From positions 1 to 64,000 of the forward strand of contig CAVRXQ010000004.1 in assembly GCA_963725215.1 (NCBI GenBank): a stretch of 64,000 nucleotides of DNA, in the 5' to 3' direction. The notes below the pieces were generated by a model, which made no database searches, had not been told where the DNA came from, and worked only from the letters and a program-made list of their open reading frames with translations. Source of the stretch: CAVRXQ01 sp963725215 (lineage in GTDB: Bacteria > Actinomycetota > Acidimicrobiia > Acidimicrobiales > Bog-793). A program made the translations under genes and the position numbers. Shown here one piece after another: positions 16,135 to 24,059 of the stretch. Every line of letters begins with the position of its first letter. Positions within the stretch are counted from its first letter, which is position 1.

Positions 16135-17294
16135 ACGTCTCTATGGTTGCCGCTTCACGTTCGATACCTACCCACCTGCGCCCCATCTTGTGCGCTACTG
16201 CAGGCAGTCGTTCCAGACCCAAGAAAGCAATCGAGAATGATGTCTCCTGGATTGCTGCCGATGTGGATGATTCGCTGCAATAGTCGTTCGGGTTTCGGGG
16301 TGTCGAACGGAGGAGCATCTGGCAAGAGTTTTCGGAGATGATCACGTTTTGCCTCTTGATTTGAACCTGCGCCAACGGCAGGCCACCAGGTTTTCGGGGG
16401 GACACCGTCTTTGACATCGCTCAGGTACCGCTTGATAAGCGGGAGGCTGTCGCCATCGCGACCAAACCACACACGACCCTCGGCTCGTGCTCGCTCGAAC
16501 GTTGATTCCGCAAAAGCCCAATACCTCCCTTCACGTGGTCGAACTATCCGTCCGGAGGGCAAGGTGATTGGGAAACGACTGCTTTCACCTCCACTTTTTG
16601 CAGTTCCATCATCGCCCTGGCGCCAAGGACCACGTGGATCGTTATCAGGGTTCTTGAACCTGCCAAGCTGTGTTTCGTCCCGAGCGATGAGGTTGCGGAT
16701 GCTGCTCCAGGCTTTGTGACTCTTGGCGTACACGAGGATGTAGTTGTGCGTGGCAGCGATGTCCGTATCCCCACGGCCCCCCTGGGCGCTCTCCCAGACG
16801 ATGCATGCGACGAAATTGTCACGACCAAAAATCTCGTCGAGGGACACCTTCAGATAAGCCTGTTCGCTGTCGTCGCAGTGAACCCAGATCGATCCGTCTG
16901 TAGACAGCAAGTCCACAATCTGGAGCACTCGGTCACGCATCATCGTCAGCCAGACGGAGTGCTCAAGCGCATCGTCGTACTGGAGAAAGCTCTGTTGCGT
17001 ATTGAACGGTGGGTCGATATAGGCGAGCTTCACCTTGCCCAAATACTGATTCGCAAACTCTGGCAGTCGCCCAAGGCTCGTGAGCGCGTTGAGGGCATCG
17101 CCCCGAATCAACAGGTTGTCCGCAGCTCGACTCTTTCCGACGTCGCCCACCGTGGTCACATCGTGAAGAAGGCGGACCTCTGCCACCCGGTAGTCAGATG
17201 GAGGTACCCACTCATACGAGCCGTCCTCGTGAGCGAGAAGTCGTAGGTGCTTGTTCGTCCAGGTCAGTTCAAGCCGGCCGTCGTACGTCGTCAC
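16135..17294 (-). pseudogene. Site-specific DNA-methyltransferase (Mod), 5' part, also frameshifted
   Basis: Beta-class adenine/cytosine methyltransferase of the type III Mod kind: motif IV DPPFNT at 94-99, then a target-recognition stretch, then FLGSGTT (AdoMet-binding motif I) near the break. GTG 17294 with GGGGGCGG upstream is the likely start; the longer open frame to 17582 is not needed. One extra base near 16202-16205 shifts the frame right after FLGSGTTA; in the shifted frame the protein continues VAHKMGRRWVGIERE to the IS. Removing that base, the IS and one ACG copy gives an exact 618-residue protein. So the gene has two lesions, or one lesion and a sequencing error. Confidence 0.88.
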
Positions 17295-17624
17295 AGGTCC
17301 GCCCCCGATCCGCCAGCACGAAGGTTCAAGCAGCAGGCAAACATCCAGGTAGACATAGGTCGATGATACGAGAGGGTATGTCCACAGGCCGGGATGTGAG
17401 TCGGTCCACTGCCGTCGTGGCCCATCGACGGGGTGTGGCCCATCGTGAACGGCGTATGCTTGTGCTGACCGCAGACCCCCCACGGTGCGCAGATGCCGAC
17501 TCTTTAGTCGGCCGAGGCCAAAGGGTACGGGTGCATCTCGCACCCACTTACATTCCGTCGTGGAGTGGGGTCTCGCCCTCAAGCGGTCGGTTTCATTTGG
17601 CGATTCGCCTGCTCCAACCTTTTT
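17295..17624. promoter_or_regulatory. Intergenic region between Mod and a divergent gene
   Basis: 330 bp that must hold the restriction-operon promoter (minus strand) and the promoter of the plus-strand gene at 17625. Open frames cross it, but their codon pattern looks random. I see no clear operator. Confidence 0.35.
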
Positions 17625-17972
17625 ATGAAAGGCATGGAGAAACTAGTGAGCGATCTTGTTCCTGCGGAAGCTATTGCTGAAGCACGTCGGAGCCCAGGCA
17701 AATGGATTGAGCTTCCAAGACGATGGCTGGAAAAAGAACCTTCGTCGTGGTGCTCTGAAGTCCGTAATGGCAAGAAACAGTACCTCGGAAAAGAGACTGC
17801 ACGTTGGGATGCTGCATTCAAGCCAACGGGCAGAGTGAGTCAGGGCAAATACGAGTATGCAATCTCGATTGTGTCTCTTGGTCCTTCCTTCGCTGCCGTT
17901 CCGTCAAGTAGCATCTCGACGCCGGTAGTCCTACTTGATGAAGAGGAGGAAGAGGACAACTCCTTAGGATGA
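17625..17972 (+). CDS. Hypothetical protein, acidic C-terminal tail
   Basis: 115 residues (ATG 17625; a second ATG lies at 17634). Basic N-terminal two-thirds (PGKWIELPRRWLEKEP, RNGKKQYLGKETARWD) and a C-terminal run of seven acidic residues (DEEEEED). No known domain. It is divergent from the restriction operon and precedes the small-gene cluster. An acidic tail could be a DNA mimic or a protein-binding tail, but this is only a possibility. Confidence 0.5.
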   Translation: MKGMEKLVSDLVPAEAIAEARRSPGKWIELPRRWLEKEPSSWCSEVRNGKKQYLGKETARWDAAFKPTGRVSQGKYEYAISIVSLGPSFAAVPSSSISTPVVLLDEEEEEDNSLG

Positions 17973-18018
17973 TGTACCCTCATCAGCTCTCGTCGAATTA
18001 AGTGCCTCCTGGTAGCGT

Positions 18019-18035
18019 AGATATACATCTATGTA
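18019..18035. promoter_or_regulatory. Overlapping palindromes before the small-gene cluster
   Basis: TACAT-CT-ATGTA (18024-18035) overlaps AGAT-ATAC-ATCT (18019-18030), 13-29 bp upstream of ATG 18048 and just before its ribosome site. The AT-rich TAGATAT may be the -10. A repressor-controlled promoter is likely. Confidence 0.45.
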
Positions 18036-18047
18036 ATGGAGGTCAAT

Positions 18048-18377
18048 ATGCCAAAAACTGTGAGGATCGACAACGAGCTCATCAACGCTGCATTGCTACG
18101 TGCAACGGCCAGCCCCCCACCTCGATCTGCGCCTGCGTCCATCGATGTGACGGAGCAGGCGTACCCCACGAGTTGGAGGCGAACCGTAAAGGTAGCGAGC
18201 CGTTCTGGTGTCAGCGCACGTGGACGTGCGAAGGCTCCTGCACAGGCGACTCGCATCCAAGCGAGCAGGCAGCAGCCCGTCTCATTCGTTACTGCACAGG
18301 CTGCGCTTCGTGAGGCAGAGATTCAACGCATGTACGACGTACAGCGTCGCTCGGCCTCTCACGTAGGTGCTCGCTAA
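18048..18377 (+). CDS. Hypothetical protein 1 of the small-gene cluster
   Basis: 109 residues, ATG with an ideal GGAGG site 5 nt upstream. The N-terminus MPKTVRIDNELINAALLRAT looks like the start of a small DNA-binding (ribbon-helix-helix-like) protein, but the middle is low-complexity, rich in Ser, Arg, Ala and Pro. The stop overlaps the next start (TAATG). Same operon as the next two genes. Unknown function. Confidence 0.6.
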   Translation: MPKTVRIDNELINAALLRATASPPPRSAPASIDVTEQAYPTSWRRTVKVASRSGVSARGRAKAPAQATRIQASRQQPVSFVTAQAALREAEIQRMYDVQRRSASHVGAR

Positions 18378-18670
18378 TGCCCAGAACCCCTACTGGAGTC
18401 AAAGTCGGTGGAACTCCACGATCCAATAGCGGAGTCACCGTTGCACCGACGCAGAAGAATCTCGCCCAACGTGACACTGGCTCGATCCTTAGCGGACGTG
18501 ACGACACCAGCGATCCTCAGGACATCAAAGTCGCAGGCGGCGACTGGTCATCGGTGACGACCGATGGCGATTCACGCAATCGTGATCCACAGGACGTAAT
18601 TCCACGTGTGACGAAAGAGGCCACCGTCCGTCCCCCCGAGAGCTGGGAATCGATCGGCTATGGGAGTTGA
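18377..18670 (+). CDS. Hypothetical protein 2 of the small-gene cluster
   Basis: 97 residues, polar and probably disordered (rich in Gly, Ser, Thr, Asp). ATG overlaps the upstream stop by 1 nt and its own stop overlaps the next start by 11 nt, so the three genes form a translationally coupled unit. No domain recognised. Confidence 0.55.
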   Translation: MPRTPTGVKVGGTPRSNSGVTVAPTQKNLAQRDTGSILSGRDDTSDPQDIKVAGGDWSSVTTDGDSRNRDPQDVIPRVTKEATVRPPESWESIGYGS

Positions 18671-19112
18671 CCCGATCCCGATCGCAAGCGGGCGACGCAA
18701 GAACCAGTTCGTGATGGCTGCACGGGGTTCTGGGTCTGCGACTGCCGCAGCAAGGAAACCTCTTCAGCCCGAGCACGATGAACTAGCGCAGCTACTGGAC
18801 GAGTTGGAAGTGCCGCAATCGGGCAGCACGTTCGTTGACTCGTTCGAAGCTGTCTGCCGAGCGTCAAAGGATTTGGCGCTGTCCTATGAGCGGTTCTTGC
18901 GCAGTTGCAAGCTGGCGTACAACCGCTACTTCGACGGGAGGAAGCTGGTTACGTCCCGGGCGATCTTCTGTGCCTATGACATGGCGATGGCGGCCACGTC
19001 GTTGACTGAGAAGCAGCGGCACAACCTCGGAATGATGTTGATGGAAGAGCTCTCTGCACTGGAGAAACCTCCACCTATAGCTCCACCTCCACCTCCGCCG
19101 GTGAAGGCATAG
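18660..19112 (+). CDS. Hypothetical protein 3 of the small-gene cluster
   Basis: 150 residues: a helical core (about 45-130, DELAQLLDELEVPQ ... SLTEKQRHNLGMMLMEELSALE) and a proline-rich C-terminus. An internal ATG at 18714 is an alternative start. It lies directly upstream of the structured control region and of the replication gene, so a role in replication or its control is possible. No known domain. Confidence 0.6.
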   Translation: MGVDPIPIASGRRKNQFVMAARGSGSATAAARKPLQPEHDELAQLLDELEVPQSGSTFVDSFEAVCRASKDLALSYERFLRSCKLAYNRYFDGRKLVTSRAIFCAYDMAMAATSLTEKQRHNLGMMLMEELSALEKPPPIAPPPPPPVKA

Positions 19113-19117
19113 TTCCC

Positions 19118-19415
19118 CCCGTCCTGGTGTCTTAGACCTTCCCCACTAGGACGGGCGTTCCGGGGCGTCGCCAATCGACCGCTAAGCGATTGGCGGCGGA
19201 GACGGTTGAGTTCACCAACCTGGCTCCCCCATCTCGATGGCGTTTTCGTTGGATGTTGGCTCCATCGAGACGGGGTAACCCCGGCGTCTTCGAAAACTCT
19301 CCTGAGGCGCTTTCAGGGCTTTCTACTGCGTAATCGCCAGTAGAAGGACGAAAAACACGTCAGAAGTCATCTGGGGGCGCCCTGGTCGGGGCTACCAGCG
19401 CTTTTCAGTAGCCCG
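19118..19415. repeat. Array of six hairpins in noncoding DNA, candidate origin or structured RNA
   Basis: Inverted repeats follow each other: 19118-19129 with 19144-19155 (12 bp, one mismatch); 19169-19177 with 19187-19195 (9 bp, up to 12 with a G-U); 19227-19240 with 19262-19275 (14 bp, one mismatch); CCTGA/TCAGG near 19310; TTCTACTG/CAGTAGAA near 19321-19346; GGGCTAC/GTAGCCC near 19389-19413. No gene fits here. Placed just upstream of the PrimPol/AAA replication gene, it is the best candidate for the element's replication origin; a long structured RNA is the alternative. Confidence 0.6.
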
Positions 19416-19453
19416 AAACCTCGGCTGAAGTGGCTCTCCCCTTCTTTTCGAGC

Positions 19454-19481
19454 GGTTGAATAAATCGTGATTTGATATAAT
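19454..19481 (+). promoter_or_regulatory. Strong-looking promoter of the structured leader
   Basis: A consensus TATAAT at 19476-19481 with GGTTGA 16 nt upstream (19454-19459; TTGAAT is the offset alternative). The local sequence is AT-rich in a G+C-rich setting. The expected start near 19488 coincides with the base of the hairpin that closes the leader. Confidence 0.65.
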
Positions 19482-19487
19482 TTTCTC

Positions 19488-19618
19488 GTTGGTCCTAGGG
19501 CTCTCGATGCGGTTGGTCGCCGCAAGGCAACTTGAGAACTCCGGCGCAAGCTGTAAGCGACAAGTCGGTTTTCTGAGACCAATGATTTAAGAGGGTGGCG
19601 TACCGCGGCCCTCTCTTT
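19488..19618 (+). ncRNA. Candidate structured leader RNA / attenuator
   Basis: About 131 nt between the promoter and an intrinsic terminator. TTGGTC (19489-19494) and GACCAA (19577-19582) would close the structure; inside are GCGG/CCGC (near 19509-19523) and CTTG/CAAG (near 19531-19550) stems. Promoter, closed fold, terminator, then ribosome site and genes is the layout of riboswitches and attenuators; a free-standing small RNA is the alternative. I do not recognise it as a known RNA family. Confidence 0.5.
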
Positions 19619-19620
19619 AT
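19590..19620 (+). terminator. Intrinsic terminator of the leader RNA
   Basis: AGAGGG (19590-19595) pairs with CCCTCT (19609-19614) and is followed by CTTTAT. CGCC near 19518 could pair with GGCG at 19597-19600 and open the terminator, which would allow read-through control. Confidence 0.6.
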
Positions 19621-19655
19621 GGGAATCGCTTTTGATCCTTTAAGGAGAGGACTGT

Positions 19656-19697
19656 ATGTGCACAACTACCATCACCGAGCCGGCCTCCAATGGCTAG
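19656..19697 (+). CDS. 13-residue leader peptide upstream of the HTH gene
   Basis: ATG at 19656 has a very strong AAGGAGAGG ribosome site (19642-19650). The short frame (MCTTTITEPASNG) ends in TAG at 19695-19697 and overlaps by 8 nt the next gene, whose ATG is at 19690 and which has no ribosome site of its own. Translation of the next gene therefore probably depends on ribosomes finishing this peptide. The Thr-rich start (TTTIT) recalls attenuation leaders, but a threonine link is not supported by the neighbours. Confidence 0.55.
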   Translation: MCTTTITEPASNG

Positions 19698-19974
19698 GGG
19701 TAGGCCGACGACGGGACGTCGTGAGTGCTTTGGCCCCCAGCCGTTCGTCGAATTAATCCGAACTGATGGGCGCAACATAAAGTGGGTTGCTCAGAAGCTC
19801 GGCGTCCGATATTCCCACGTGATCAATGCCGGTCAAGGGATAATCGCACCTTCGCCTGAGTTGCGTAAGCGGCTTTCGGACTTCCTCAAAGTGCCCGAGG
19901 AAAAGCTGTTCACGAAAGAAGCGTTGGAAGCGAAGTTTCATGCGCACAAGCCTCAGTTCGACAATGAGGCGTAA
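19690..19974 (+). CDS. Small HTH protein, excisionase or replication regulator
   Basis: 94 residues. The segment IKWVAQKLGVRYSHVINAGQGIIAPSPELRKRLSDFL is an XRE-type helix-turn-helix with a shortened first helix. It probably binds the nearby hairpin region and controls the promoter at 19454, or acts as the recombination directionality factor of the integrase. ATG overlaps the leader peptide. A hairpin (19979-20016) follows its stop. Confidence 0.65.
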   Translation: MARGRPTTGRRECFGPQPFVELIRTDGRNIKWVAQKLGVRYSHVINAGQGIIAPSPELRKRLSDFLKVPEEKLFTKEALEAKFHAHKPQFDNEA

Positions 19975-19978
19975 AAAA

Positions 19979-20016
19979 GATCGAGTCCCTACCTCATTAG
20001 AGATAGAGACTCGATC
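19979..20016. terminator. Hairpin between HTH gene and PrimPol gene
   Basis: GATCGAGTC (19979-19987) and GACTCGATC (20008-20016) form a perfect 9-bp stem with a 20-nt loop, just after an A6 run following the HTH gene stop. It may be a partial terminator reading plus, a terminator reading minus (T6 after the stem), or an iteron-like binding site. Confidence 0.45.
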
Positions 20017-20070
20017 ACCAGTTGTTGGCCTGGGCGTTGGTCAATCTACCAGGTCGAATGGCGGCCTGCG

Positions 20071-21978
20071 ATGAGTGCGCCCAACGAGTCCGTCCAAGAG
20101 TTAAGTCCTGAACAAGCAGCGGTGTATTACGCACGACGAGGTTGGTACGTACTGCCTGTATGGCCTCCAGACGCAGCTGTCACAGACGCTGGTAAACGAC
20201 CCAAAAGAATGGCTTGGGAGCAGAATGCTTCCAACGACCCAGTGATCGTTAGCGCATGGTGGAAGGCGGACCCCACTGCGAATGTGGGTATTGCGATCGG
20301 TCGATCGGGGATGATCGCCATCGACTGTGATCTACCCAAAGCAGACGATGAAGAAGATGGCCACATCGAATTCCTCAACTGGTGTGCGGCGCACGGCTAC
20401 GAGCCGAAGCAATCGTTAACGGCAGAGACAGGCGGTGGTGGGCGTCATATCCTCTACCGCAAACCGGAAGGTGTGTCGATTGGAAATCGCACAAGAATTC
20501 TTCCGACCGTTGACGTCCGTGGAGACGGTGGGCAGATCGTCGTTTATCCGTCTTTCCATGTCTCAGGGGGGCAGTACCGGTGGCTTACGATCGGCGAACC
20601 TGAAGAACTTCCAATGCTTTTGCTGGACCTTCTGGTAAAGCCACAAGACGAGCGGACATCACCCATTCATGGGATTCCTACGGCAGACCTCCTCAAGGGT
20701 GTCCCTGAGGGAGAGCGTGATGACGTGCTATTCCGTGCTGCATGCCGATGGCGGCAGCAACTTGACGATGAATCTGCGGTCGAAGTTCTCGTTCTGAAAG
20801 CTGCAAGTAACTGCGTCCCACCGTTCCCCGCCGGCCAAGCACTTGAGAAGGTGGCACAGGCGTTCAAATATCACCGTGACCAGGCACCAAGGGGGCACGG
20901 CGCTACAAAGCTGCGATTCCACGCGCTTGAAGAAATCGAGGACGTGCCGGCGCACTTCTTAGTGAGGGACGTTCTGCTTCAGCGCGAGACCTGCCTCCTC
21001 GGGGGAGCGGAGAAAACGCTGAAGACTTGGCTAGCGCTGACGATCGCGGTTTCAGTGGCATCCCAGTCGTCGCTATTCGGAGACGATCGATTTCGTGTGT
21101 TCACCACCGGCAAGGTGCTCGTGCTCACTGGGGAGGGAACTGCCAGACTCGTCTTACGCCGAATCAAATCACTCTGTGCTGGCCTTGGTCTCGACTTCGA
21201 GTTGGTTCGGAAACAGATCGTCGTCAGCGACGATGTCGTGCCCATCACGTCGCCGGAATTTGGCGAGCCGCTGGCTGAGGCGGTCCAAGAACACGATCCG
21301 GCGCTCGTCATCATCGATCCGCTTTACACATATATGGGATCAGACGGCGAATCGAGCGACGTATTCGCTATGGGGCCGATCTATGCGCACGCACGTGATG
21401 TGGTCGGCGACCGAGCTCTCATAATCTGCGTTCACTTCAACAAGGCTGGACGAGACAACCTTGAACTGACCTCCATCACTCAGGCTGGCGGTCGGGAGTT
21501 CGCACCGTCGTGGATTCTCGTTGCTCACCGGACAGAACGTGATCTCAACGAACAGAATTTCGGCTTACACATACTCACCGGTGGGCGAGAAGGGTACGGC
21601 ATCGAGTTCGGTTTGGACGTCCACCTCGGCCAGGTCGAGGTAGACGAGGTGACAGGTGAGGTGCGCCACACGAGCGTTCCGACGTTCACCGTCACAGCAC
21701 CGAACGAGGGCGTCGTGAACTTGCGGAGCGATGTCTACGACATGATTCGAGACGCACCTTTCACTAAGACCAAGTCCGACATCTTGGGTGAAGGTGAGGG
21801 TCGCAACGGCCGGAGAAAGGCGCTGGCCTGGCTGGAGAATCAAGGAGTCGTGCGGCAGGAGAGGCGCCCTGGGCAAAATGGCCGGACAGCAGAACGCTAT
21901 GGACCGACGTGGGAGGTCGACCTGGACGGTGCTCTTGGTCGGGTTAAGCCGACAAACTCGAACTCATTGCAGATCTAG
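20071..21978 (+). CDS. Bifunctional primase-polymerase fused to RepA-like AAA ATPase
   Basis: 635 residues. The N-terminal PrimPol domain has the catalytic IDCD (84-87) and GGGGRHILYR (His126), with VDVRGDGGQIVVYPS after it. A RepA/AAA_25-type helicase domain follows, with Walker A GGAEKTLKT (311-319) and Walker B ALVIIDPLY (about 410-418). A winged-helix region closes the protein (KSDILGEGEGRNGRRKALAWLENQGVV). Such proteins prime and unwind DNA at the origin of plasmids, phages and integrative elements, so the element can probably replicate after excision. It is the likely target of the control region upstream. No clear ribosome site before the ATG. Confidence 0.9.
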   Translation: MSAPNESVQELSPEQAAVYYARRGWYVLPVWPPDAAVTDAGKRPKRMAWEQNASNDPVIVSAWWKADPTANVGIAIGRSGMIAIDCDLPKADDEEDGHIEFLNWCAAHGYEPKQSLTAETGGGGRHILYRKPEGVSIGNRTRILPTVDVRGDGGQIVVYPSFHVSGGQYRWLTIGEPEELPMLLLDLLVKPQDERTSPIHGIPTADLLKGVPEGERDDVLFRAACRWRQQLDDESAVEVLVLKAASNCVPPFPAGQALEKVAQAFKYHRDQAPRGHGATKLRFHALEEIEDVPAHFLVRDVLLQRETCLLGGAEKTLKTWLALTIAVSVASQSSLFGDDRFRVFTTGKVLVLTGEGTARLVLRRIKSLCAGLGLDFELVRKQIVVSDDVVPITSPEFGEPLAEAVQEHDPALVIIDPLYTYMGSDGESSDVFAMGPIYAHARDVVGDRALIICVHFNKAGRDNLELTSITQAGGREFAPSWILVAHRTERDLNEQNFGLHILTGGREGYGIEFGLDVHLGQVEVDEVTGEVRHTSVPTFTVTAPNEGVVNLRSDVYDMIRDAPFTKTKSDILGEGEGRNGRRKALAWLENQGVVRQERRPGQNGRTAERYGPTWEVDLDGALGRVKPTNSNSLQI

Positions 21979-22076
21979 CGCCCCTGGAGAAGGCCCTCTG
22001 TCCGCCTCTGCACCCCTGAACGTCGTAACAACTGGGATTATCCAGGAACGGACCGTCAGCCCGCCAGAGAGTGTTC

Positions 22077-23640
22077 CTAGACGGCCTCGTTGAGCCGCTT
22101 GTACTCGGCCTCGGCGGCGGCCATCTCCTCGGGAGTCGCTGTCTCCTCAAAATGCTGCGCCGCCGCTGCCTCTCGCCAAAACAAGTCCCACCGATAGACG
22201 AGGTTGATGCGGTCGGTGTTGAACTTGTTGCCTCCTCGGTGCTTGGCTGGGTTTACTTCCACCTTCGAGAACGTCCGGCGCCAGTAACTCCCTACGTTCC
22301 TCGATAGTTGCCGTCTCCCACCAACGGTCGAGGCCTTCGCGGTCACCCAGTTTCAACGACATGCGTGTCTCGTCTATGCGACGGCGTAGCGCTTCAATCG
22401 TCTGACGGTTGGCGTCTAGTCGCTCCTGAAGTTCGGCCCGGGCTAGCTCGTACTCGTCTTGACCGACATGGCGAGCAACAAACCGCTCGTGCGTCAAATC
22501 ACGAAGCGCCTGAACATCCTCAACGATCTCTCGCTCCAGGTCTTGAACGGCCACCTGATCATCTTCCAAAGGCCGCAACATGGCATGGCTAAGGAACGTG
22601 AGGGCGCAGTCGACGACGTATTTGTCGAGACTGTTCTCAGCGGCTGCCACTCTCCCGCAGTTCTTGTACCCCGGGGATTTGACGCACTGATATCGGGGGA
22701 AGCTCTTTCCATTTTTCATGACGAAGCCCATCGGCTTCATCGAGCCGCCGCACGCTCCACAGGTGACAATGCCAGTTAGGAGATGGCGCCTGACGGCACG
22801 TCGCACGGCGAGGGGGCGTTGCAGAGCAGCCAGCACAGCCAGATGCTCTTCTTTTGACAGGATCGGATCCCACTTGCCGTCGTGCACCTCCCGGTCAGGC
22901 TGGCCGTCTCGGTAGATGCGTATGGCTGCCAGCCGAGGTGACCGGATCATTTGCCCGACTGTCACTGAGTACCACTCCTTCCCCTGGGTGGTCTTTCCCC
23001 GTCCTGGTGGCTTGACACCACGATCATTGAGATCGAATGCGATCTTCCTAAGGCTCTCGCCGGCAAGAACCCGCTGAGCGACTTCTCGCACAATCACGGC
23101 CTCGTCTGGGTCTACGCCGATGTACGGTCCATTTTCGAGGCGGACATACCCGAAGTGGCGAGACCCGCCGCCGTGCATCCGACCCACCGTCGCAGCTTTT
23201 TGTTGGGCCGCCATCACCCGGATCCTCGTGTTCTCAGACTCCTGCTTGGCGATCTCGCTCAAGACGGCAGCGGTAAGCCGTCCACCTCCCTTAGAGGTGT
23301 CCAGACCGTCCCTGACGGCGACCAGAGCCCCATTGTGAGTTTCCAGCAGATCGATAACCCGTCCAATGACACTGACTCCGCCACGTGTCAGGCGGTCGAG
23401 CTTGAAAACCACGACACAATCAATCTCCCCAGCCGTGGCGTCCCTCAGTAAGCGCTCAAACTCGGGCCGCTTCGCACCTTTCTTGAACGCCGAGCGGTCC
23501 CGGTCGCTATAGACCCTGACGAGCTCCCAGCCTTCCTGCTCGATGTGTCTTCGGCAGGTTGCTTCCTGGACCTCCGGTGATTCGCTTGTCCCGTCCCTGT
23601 CCAGGGAAATCCTTGTGTAGATGCCCGCCTTTCTTCCCAT
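22077..23640 (-). CDS. Large serine recombinase (integrase) of the element, frameshifted near its end
   Basis: Resolvase domain with YTRISLDRDG (probable nucleophile Ser12), the recombinase domain (SLRKIAFDLNDRGVKPPGRG), the Cys4 zinc ribbon (VTCGACGGSMKP ... YQCVKSPGYKNCG) and a coiled-coil part (LEREIVEDVQALRDLTHE). Near 22281 one extra G shifts the frame: before it reads IEERRELL, after it the other frame reads RRTFSKVEVNPAKHRGGNKFN and runs to a stop at 22077, as in related integrases. It is either a lesion or a sequencing error. ATG 23640 lies 7 nt after TACAAT (leaderless). The gene begins 35 bp from attR, the normal place for the integrase that made the insertion. Confidence 0.9.
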
Positions 23641-23651
23641 GGTCGCTATTG

Positions 23652-23698
23652 TATATTTGAAATACTCGTCCCTTCGACGACCTGGTTGCTGCGATTCT
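23652..23698. other. attR, right attachment site of the integrative element
   Basis: The right junction; the crossover dinucleotide TC is at 23674-23675. Element sequence is on the left (AAATACTCGTCCCT) and host sequence on the right (GACGACCTGG). Joined ends predict attP with imperfect dyad symmetry (CGTCC on one side, GGACG on the other) and attB centred on GTCGAC. Confidence 0.75.
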
Positions 23699-24030
23699 TC
23701 GCTTGGCAGCTGGAGCGCGCGCCGGGGGGCGCAGATCTCGTCCTGGCCGACGTCGCGCGCCACGTGGGACTCGGCGATCGGATAGGTCGTCACGCTCCGT
23801 TCTTCCGCACCGTCGGACGGGCGGTCGACTTCTCGATGGTGCACGTGATGACGCCAGGAGTGATCGCCGCGCGGCTGAAGCTGCCACTGCTCTCGGCACG
23901 CCATCTCGCGCGCCTCCCCGAGTCGCTGCGACTCTCACACGCCCATTTCTCCCGCACGACCGGCCTAACCGATTCGAATCTGACGACGGCGTCGAACGGC
24001 ATGGCTATCAATCAGGACGCGCGGCTATAG
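23676..24030 (+). pseudogene. Host hypothetical gene, 3' fragment
   Basis: Completes the protein begun at 3433: TTWLLRFFAWQLERAPGG ... GLGDRIGRHAPFFRTVGRAV. The junction codon TCG is made of TC from the core and G from here. TAG at 24028-24030 lies 29 nt before the next gene. While the element is inserted this fragment has no start and no promoter of its own. Function unknown. Confidence 0.8.
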
Positions 24031-24059
24031 GTTCCACCTGTGCTTCGAGGACCACGCCG

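Larger units (their letters stand above)
3570..23675. mobile_element. 20.1-kb integrative element with serine integrase and PrimPol
   Basis: The element spans 20,106 bp between attL and attR. Seen: a large serine recombinase at its right border reading inward, a split host gene that rejoins in frame, visibly lower G+C than the flanks, and a gene set unlike the flanking core genes. Cargo from left to right: small ORF, serine resolvase, GIY-YIG protein, UDG-like protein, XRE regulator, DUF4238 gene pair, Cys-rich small protein, IS-interrupted type III-like restriction operon, small unknown genes, structured control region, PrimPol/AAA protein. No capsid, terminase, relaxase, VirB/FtsK-type transfer gene or plasmid partition gene is seen, so it is a satellite-like or mobilisable island rather than a full phage or conjugative element. 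Confidence 0.88.

Noticed and set aside
19118..19415. Self-cleaving ribozyme in the hairpin array
   Set aside because: I looked for a hammerhead core (CUGANGA with GAAA) and did not find both parts in a workable order.
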